NCBI RefSeq assembly: GCF_001424755.1
Contig: NZ_LMRF01000004.1
Coordinates: forward strand, 173,023-237,022
DNA: 64,000 bases
Source of the DNA: Marmoricola sp. Leaf446
Lineage (GTDB): Bacteria; Actinomycetota; Actinomycetes; Propionibacteriales; Nocardioidaceae
Direction: 5' to 3'
Within the stretch, counting starts at the first letter, position 1, and every line of letters starts with the position of its first letter. Shown piece by piece: positions 59,673-64,000 of the stretch. A program made the position numbers and the translations under genes. The notes below the pieces were generated by a model. The model had not been told where the DNA came from. It ran no database searches and saw nothing but the letters and a program-made list of their open reading frames with translations.

Positions 59673-60110
59673 ATGCGAAAGGCGACGCCCAACGTGGCTG
59701 ACAAGGTGGTTGCTCCCCAGGACCTCGTGGTGCTCGACAAGGAGAGCCCGTGGACCTCGGAGGAGCTGGAGCAGGTGCGCGAGCAGCTGCACGACGACGT
59801 CCGACGCCTCACCGGCGAGCTCGCCGAGGTCGAGGGTGACCTGGCCGGGATGATCGAGAACTCCGGCGAGGGGTCCGGGCACGACCAGGCCGACGTCGGC
59901 TCGGCCTCGTTCGAGCGCGACCAGGAGCGTCAGATCGTCAACAACGCCCGCGACATGCTCGAGCAGAGCCAGCACGCGCTCGAGCGGATCGCGGACACGA
60001 CGTACGGCCAGTGCGAGATCTGCGGCAACGCCATCGGCAAGAACCGGCTGATGGCCTTCCCGCGGGCGACGATGTGCCTGACGTGCAAGCAGCGCGAGGA
60101 GCGTCGCTGA
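59673..60110 (+). CDS. TraR/DksA-type C4 zinc-finger protein
   Basis: A 145-residue protein. A coiled-coil hairpin spans about residues 28-105, with GHDQADVGSASFERDQERQIVNNARD typical of the group. The C4 zinc finger has Cys114 and Cys117 (GQCEICG) and Cys135 and Cys138 (CLTCK). DksA-like proteins act in the RNA polymerase secondary channel; the DxxDxA tip of true DksA is not obvious. Start ATG 59673 is given, but GTG 59694 (VADKVV) has a better AAGGCGA at 9 nt. It overlaps lspA by CTGA. Confidence 0.87.
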   Translation: MRKATPNVADKVVAPQDLVVLDKESPWTSEELEQVREQLHDDVRRLTGELAEVEGDLAGMIENSGEGSGHDQADVGSASFERDQERQIVNNARDMLEQSQHALERIADTTYGQCEICGNAIGKNRLMAFPRATMCLTCKQREERR

Positions 60111-60691
60111 GCGCGACCGGGCGTCCTGGGGACCCGCCGGCCGGTCACACGGTCGGCGCGGACCCTGTCTCCGCGACCGCGGACCGTCCCGCCCGGGCGA
60201 CCCGGCTGGCCCTCGCGGTCGGCGTCACCGGGCTCGTCGTCGACCAGGTCACCAAGGTGCTGGCCGTGCGCGAGCTCACCGGCCGTGAGCCCGTCGAGGT
60301 GCTCGGCTCCTTCCTGCGGCTGGTGCTGGTGCGCAACCCCGGCGCGGCCTTCAGCGCGGGGGCCTCGATCACCCCGGTGATCTCGGTGATCGCGATCGTT
60401 GCCACCGTCGTCGTGCTGTGGCAGGTGGGCCGCGTCCGGCACCGCGCCTGGGCGCTGGCCCTCGGCCTGCTGCTCGCCGGCGTGACCGGCAACCTCGTCG
60501 ACCGGCTGCTGCGCCCGCCCGGTCCGCTGCGCGGCCACGTCGTCGACTTCTTCGCCCTGCCCAACTGGCCGGTCTTCAACGTCGCCGACATCTGCATCAA
60601 CGTGGCCGGCGTGCTCCTGGTGCTGCTGCTCTTCCGCGGCATCAACCCCGACGGCACCCGTCACGACGCCACCGCGGAGGCGGCCCGATGA
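60107..60691 (+). CDS. lspA: Lipoprotein signal peptidase LspA, probable CTG start
   Basis: A 194-residue aspartic protease with four membrane helices that removes the signal peptide of prolipoproteins. DQVTK (46-50), [14 protein letters not shown] with Asp132, and FNVADICIN with Asp161 are the conserved boxes. No ATG, GTG or TTG lies in frame just before the protein. GAGGAG (60096-60101) is 5 nt before CTG 60107, which overlaps the previous stop as CTGA. In-frame GTG 60083 or 60074 are alternatives that overlap the previous gene more. Confidence 0.9.
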   Translation: MSATGRPGDPPAGHTVGADPVSATADRPARATRLALAVGVTGLVVDQVTKVLAVRELTGREPVEVLGSFLRLVLVRNPGAAFSAGASITPVISVIAIVATVVVLWQVGRVRHRAWALALGLLLAGVTGNLVDRLLRPPGPLRGHVVDFFALPNWPVFNVADICINVAGVLLVLLLFRGINPDGTRHDATAEAAR

Positions 60692-61626
60692 GCGAGTCCT
60701 CCGAGGAGCGCACCCTCGAGGTGCCCGAGACCCTGGCCGGCGAGCGGGTCGACGTGGGCCTGGCCCGCCTGTTCGGCGTCTCCCGCACCCGCGCCGCCGA
60801 GCTGATCGCCACCGGGCGGGTGCAGCTGGACGACGCCCCGGCCAGCAAGTCCGACCGGCTGCTCCCCGGCACCCGCCTCGACGTCAGCTTCCCGGTCGAG
60901 ACCGACCCCCTCGAGGTGGTCGAGGAGCCCGTCGAGGGCCTGCACGTGATCCACGAGGACGAGGACCTCGTCGTGGTGGACAAGCCCGTCGGTGTCGCGG
61001 TGCACCCCTCCATGGGCTGGACCGGGGCGACCGTCGTGGGACACCTGCGGGCCGCCGGCGTCCAGGTCGCGACCAGCGGGGCGTCGGAGCGGCAGGGGAT
61101 CGTGCAGCGGCTCGACGTCGGCACCTCCGGCGTCATGGTCATCGCCAAGAGCGAGCGCGCCTACTCCCTGCTCAAGAACGCGTTCCGGGAGCGCACGGTC
61201 GAGAAGGTCTACCACGCGATGGTGCAGGGCCACCCCGACCCGCTGCAGGGCACCGTGGACGCCCCGATCGGTCGCCACACCAGCTCGGACTGGCGGTTCG
61301 CGGTCCGTGACGACGGCAAGCCGAGCGTCACCCACTACGAGACGCTCGAGGCCCACCGGTTCGCCAGCCTGCTCGAGGTGCACCTCGAGACCGGCCGCAC
61401 CCACCAGATCCGGGTGCACATGCAGGCGCTCAAGCACCCCTGCGTCGGCGACCTCACCTACGGCGCCGACCCCACGCTGGCGCGACGGCTGCGGCTGGAG
61501 CGGCAGTGGCTGCACGCGGTGCGGCTCGGCTTCGAGCACCCGGGCACGGGGGAGCACGTCGAGTTCGAGTCGGCGTACCCCGAGGACCTGGCGCACGCGC
61601 TCGAGGTCGTCCGTGACGGCCAGTGA
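60688..61626 (+). CDS. rluD: RluD-type 23S rRNA pseudouridine synthase
   Basis: A 312-residue RluA-family enzyme. The N-terminal S4 domain (1-75) starts [30 protein letters not shown]. The catalytic domain has [15 protein letters not shown] with Asp143, and [27 protein letters not shown]4 plus this catalytic type fits RluD, which modifies helix 69. The ATG overlaps lspA as ATGA, the standard lspA-rluD pair. Confidence 0.94.
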   Translation: MSESSEERTLEVPETLAGERVDVGLARLFGVSRTRAAELIATGRVQLDDAPASKSDRLLPGTRLDVSFPVETDPLEVVEEPVEGLHVIHEDEDLVVVDKPVGVAVHPSMGWTGATVVGHLRAAGVQVATSGASERQGIVQRLDVGTSGVMVIAKSERAYSLLKNAFRERTVEKVYHAMVQGHPDPLQGTVDAPIGRHTSSDWRFAVRDDGKPSVTHYETLEAHRFASLLEVHLETGRTHQIRVHMQALKHPCVGDLTYGADPTLARRLRLERQWLHAVRLGFEHPGTGEHVEFESAYPEDLAHALEVVRDGQ

Positions 61627-62395
61627 GCCGACCTCGCCCGACCTCACCGCGGCCGACCTGACGCTCCGACCGGCGCGGCCCGACGAGGTCGCGGACCTGT
61701 CCCGGGTCTTCGTGGCGGCCCGACGCGCCGCGGCGCCCGACCTCCCGCTCCCGGTGCACGGCGAGGAGGAGGTGCGCGCCCACCTCGCGGCCGCCGTCTC
61801 CGCGCCCGACCGCGAGGTGTGGGTGGCCGACGCCGGCGAGGGTGTCGCCGGCTTCCTCGTGCTGACCCGCACCTGGCTCGACGACCTTTACGTCGACCCC
61901 GCGCACCAGCGTCGCGGCGTCGGCTCGGCCCTGCTCGACCTGGCGCGGGCGCAGCGCCCGCAGGGCTTCGGGCTGTGGGTGTTCGCGACCAACCGTCCCG
62001 CCCGCGCCTTCTACGCCCACCACGGGCTGGTCGAGCTCGAGACGACCGACGGGTCGGCCACCGAGGAGGGGGCTCCCGACGTCCGGGTGGTCTGGCCGGG
62101 GGAGCGGCCGCTGTCGCACCTGCGGGCGGCCATCGACGAGGTCGACGACCAGCTGGCCGAGCTGCTGGCGCGTCGTGCCGCGCTGACGGCGGCGGTGCAG
62201 GACCACAAGGACGCCGCGGGCGGCGCGGGCGGCCACCGCGGCCGCGACGCCGGGCGCGAGGCCGAGATCGTGGAGCGCATGTGCCGGCACGCCCCCGGGC
62301 TGGAGCCCGAGCGGCTGGCGCGGGTGATGGACGTCGTGATCGGCGAGAGCCTCGAGGCGTGGGAGCAGCGGGCCGGCGCTGCGCCGTCGCGGTGA
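61613..62395 (+). CDS. GNAT acetyltransferase fused to chorismate mutase
   Basis: A 260-residue two-domain protein. Residues 15-162 form a GNAT fold; the acetyl-CoA loop is [11 protein letters not shown] (98-108), followed by [20 protein letters not shown]. Residues 167-250 are an AroQ-type helical chorismate mutase: [22 protein letters not shown] with Arg171 and Arg187/188, Lys199, and [13 protein letters not shown]. The C-terminal helix lacks the Gln of the E. coli enzyme, as in the small M. tuberculosis enzyme that needs DAHP synthase for full activity. GTG 61613 overlaps rluD by 14 nt. The acyl substrate is unknown. Confidence 0.85.
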   Translation: MTASEPTSPDLTAADLTLRPARPDEVADLSRVFVAARRAAAPDLPLPVHGEEEVRAHLAAAVSAPDREVWVADAGEGVAGFLVLTRTWLDDLYVDPAHQRRGVGSALLDLARAQRPQGFGLWVFATNRPARAFYAHHGLVELETTDGSATEEGAPDVRVVWPGERPLSHLRAAIDEVDDQLAELLARRAALTAAVQDHKDAAGGAGGHRGRDAGREAEIVERMCRHAPGLEPERLARVMDVVIGESLEAWEQRAGAAPSR

Positions 62396-63639
62396 GCGCG
62401 ACCACGGGGGTCGAGGGCCTCCACCGCCCCGGCACCCCCGGGTTCGCCCGGCTCAACGGCGCCATGGTGCTCGCCGGGCTCGCCGCCTTCGGGATGCTGT
62501 ACGCCGCCCAGCCGGTGCTCCCGCAGCTGGGCGCGGAGTTCGACGTCGGCGCGGGTGCCGCCAGCCTCACCGTCTCGGCGACCACGGGCGCCCTGGCCCT
62601 CGCCGTGCTGCCCGCCGCCTGGGTGGGCAGGCGGTGGGGGCGCGGTCCGACGATGCGCTGGGGGCTCGTCGCCTCCGTGGTCCTCACCGCCCTGGTGGCG
62701 GTGGCGCCCGGTTTCGCCGGCCTCGTGGTGCTGCGGGTCCTGACCGGGCTCGCCCTCGCGCTCGTGGTCGGGGTGGCGATGGGCCACGTCGGGTCCGAGG
62801 TGCACCCGGCCGGACTCGGCTCGGCCATGGGCCTCTACGTCGCCGGCAACTCCCTGGGGGGCGTGCTCGGGCGCCTGGTCACGGCCGGCGTCTCCGACCT
62901 GGGCTCCTGGCGGTGGGGCGTGGGCGCGCTCGCGCTGGGGGCGGCGCTGGCCACCGCGGCCTTCTGGCGGTTGCTGCCCGACTCGGTCGAGCCGGACCCC
63001 GGCCCGCGGACGGCGACGACCGGCACCGACCCCCGGGTGCCCTGGCTGGCGCTGGTGGCGCTGCTGTCCGTGCCGTTCTGGCTGATGGGCGGCTTCGTCG
63101 CGGTCTACAACTACCTGGGGTTCCGCCTGTCCGGGCCACCGTTCGACCTCCCGCCCGCCCTGCTGGGCCTGGTGTTCCTCGCCTACCTGGCCGGGACGGT
63201 CGCCTCCGCCGCCGCCGGACGGGCCGCTGACGTGTGGGGTCGGCCGCGGGTGATGGTGCTGGCCGTCCTGGTGATGGGCGCCGGGCTCGCCCTGACCGTG
63301 CCCGACCGGCTGGTCCTGGTGATCCTCGGACTGGTGGTGCTCACGGGCGGGTTCTTCGCCGCCCACGCCGTGGCGAGCGGGTGGGCGCCGGTGGTGGCCG
63401 GCCCGGTCGCCGTCCGCGCCAGCGCGGCGTACGTCATGGCCTACTACGCCGGGTCCAGCGTCTTCGGCTTGTGGGTGGGCGTCGCCTGGGCCGGCGCGGG
63501 ATGGGACGGGGTGGCCGCCGCGGTGGGCCTGCTGGTGGTCCTCGCCCTGGTGGCGGTCGCGGTGGTGACCACGGCCCGAGGGAGAAGTGGACGGCCCGTG
63601 GACGCAAGCCGACACGCGGGGGAGCGGGACGTGCGCTAG
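62392..63639 (+). CDS. MFS transporter
   Basis: A 415-residue membrane protein with twelve helices. The opening GFARLNGAMVLAGLAAFGMLYAAQPVLPQLGAEFDV resembles the YnfM/NepI-type drug and arabinose efflux branch of the major facilitator superfamily. GRRWGRGPTMRWG after helix 2 is the MFS motif A region. The substrate is not readable. GTGA overlap with the GNAT-chorismate mutase gene makes co-translation likely, so it might export a product linked to that enzyme. Confidence 0.87.
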   Translation: MSATTGVEGLHRPGTPGFARLNGAMVLAGLAAFGMLYAAQPVLPQLGAEFDVGAGAASLTVSATTGALALAVLPAAWVGRRWGRGPTMRWGLVASVVLTALVAVAPGFAGLVVLRVLTGLALALVVGVAMGHVGSEVHPAGLGSAMGLYVAGNSLGGVLGRLVTAGVSDLGSWRWGVGALALGAALATAAFWRLLPDSVEPDPGPRTATTGTDPRVPWLALVALLSVPFWLMGGFVAVYNYLGFRLSGPPFDLPPALLGLVFLAYLAGTVASAAAGRAADVWGRPRVMVLAVLVMGAGLALTVPDRLVLVILGLVVLTGGFFAAHAVASGWAPVVAGPVAVRASAAYVMAYYAGSSVFGLWVGVAWAGAGWDGVAAAVGLLVVLALVAVAVVTTARGRSGRPVDASRHAGERDVR

Positions 63640-63864
63640 CGCACCTCCGCAGGAGGGGCCCCCGATGTGCATCTGCGCCGGGGCCCGTGTACTGTTCTCG
63701 ATGTCGCCAGGGTGCGGCGGGACACCAGATTCGATCGGGTGGCCGGCCCCCAGGCAGACAGCTTCCACCGGCAGGATCCAGGCCTTGTCGCCACGCCCTG
63801 AGGGCGGACGGCTCATGGTCCGTCCCGGCGGAGGAAGCAGCCGGAAAGTCACTCAGGTCCCGAT
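63640..63864 (+). other. Non-coding, probably structured region before the rRNA promoter
   Basis: No credible gene. TACTGT (63691-63696) in CCCGTGTACTGTTCTCG is a possible -10. Downstream, GGACGG (63806-63811) pairs with CCGTCC (63820-63825), and GCTTCC near 63759-63764 can pair with GGAAGC near 63833-63838 around it. This suggests a small RNA or an upstream rRNA promoter leader. Confidence 0.4.
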
Positions 63865-63893
63865 TTGACGGGCCGGACACGGACCGGTAAGTT
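63865..63893 (+). promoter_or_regulatory. Ribosomal RNA operon promoter
   Basis: TTGACG (63865-63870), 17-nt spacer, TAAGTT (63888-63893): close to consensus. The -10 lies in a dyad, CCGGTAA (63884-63890) and TTACCGG (63894-63900), with a 3-nt centre. Confidence 0.8.
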
Positions 63894-63900
63894 TTACCGG

Positions 63901-64000
63901 GTTGCCCCGCAGCGGGTCGGAAACGATCAGCACGGTACGCGCTTGATTCTTGAGAACTCAACAGTGTGTCAAAAGTCGACGAATTAATTTACCTGTCGGC
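63901..64000 (+). other. 16S rRNA leader (boxA-like), rRNA gene just beyond the window
   Basis: GATTCTTGAGAACTCAACAG (63945-63964) is the boxA-like antitermination sequence that precedes 16S genes in actinobacteria. The AT-rich GACGAATTAATTTACC follows. The 16S gene itself is not in the window. Confidence 0.75.

Noticed and set aside
63730..63745. TTCGATC element as a tRNA T-loop
   Set aside because: No acceptor or anticodon stem can be drawn around it.
63640..63864. Ribosomal protein L10 leader
   Set aside because: Some stem similarity came to mind, but no rplJ gene follows and I cannot recall the consensus well enough to support it.

Overview
The window comes from a high-GC actinomycete, most likely a Nocardioides-type member of the Nocardioidaceae. 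This rests on strong G/C third-position bias, many GTG starts, a complete actinobacterial division and cell-wall (dcw) cluster, a DivIVA/Wag31 gene, and a MurE carrying the diaminopimelate-type DNPR motif. Gene order from the kinase/Rv2175c-like pair through mraZ to DivIVA follows the Mycobacterium tuberculosis Rv2176-Rv2145 region. I see no insertion sequence, prophage, tRNA or CRISPR array. The taxonomic call is inference from gene content, not from a 16S gene.

Left part (1-24 kb): a mixed housekeeping block. It holds a CGNR regulator divergent from an EamA exporter, a phosphofructokinase with pyrophosphate-type residues, an APC permease, class II DAHP synthase, Lon protease behind an HspR-type HAIR operator, an S9 peptidase, threonine aldolase, a class I DAHP synthase, a PASTA Ser/Thr kinase with the divergent Rv2175c-like DNA-binding gene, a polyprenyl synthase, metF, an FAD oxidoreductase and a YbaK-type protein.

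24-31 kb: a DNA-damage module led by a perfect LexA box, with DUF6504, a HEPN protein, DnaE2, a methyltransferase and a Y-family polymerase. At 31-36 kb a minus-strand moxR-DUF58-transglutaminase operon follows, convergent with a DUF3040 membrane protein.

36-55.8 kb: the dcw cluster, in the order mraZ, a 58-residue membrane peptide, rsmH, ftsL, ftsI, murE, murF, mraY, murD, ftsW, murG, murC, ftsQ, ftsZ, pgeF, yggS, sepF, yggT, divIVA. Most junctions are ATGA/GTGA overlaps. mraZ is preceded by five GTGG boxes in exact 10-bp register and followed by four GGTGG boxes on the other strand, also in 10-bp register.

55.9-64 kb: ileS on the minus strand under an isoleucine T-box and carrying a non-canonical GTHH signature, then a TraR/DksA-type gene, lspA (probably starting at CTG), rluD, a GNAT-chorismate mutase fusion and an MFS transporter. 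The last 360 bases are an rRNA operon promoter and leader; the 16S gene should start just past the end.

A theme running through the window is leaderless transcription. At least thirteen genes have TANNNT, or close to it, placed 6-7 nt before the start codon and no Shine-Dalgarno sequence; two more are weaker. I used this to choose several starts. In total the window carries two unrelated DAHP synthases and a chorismate mutase domain, three named stress or regulatory operators (HAIR, LexA, MraZ), one T-box and several strong intergenic dyads.
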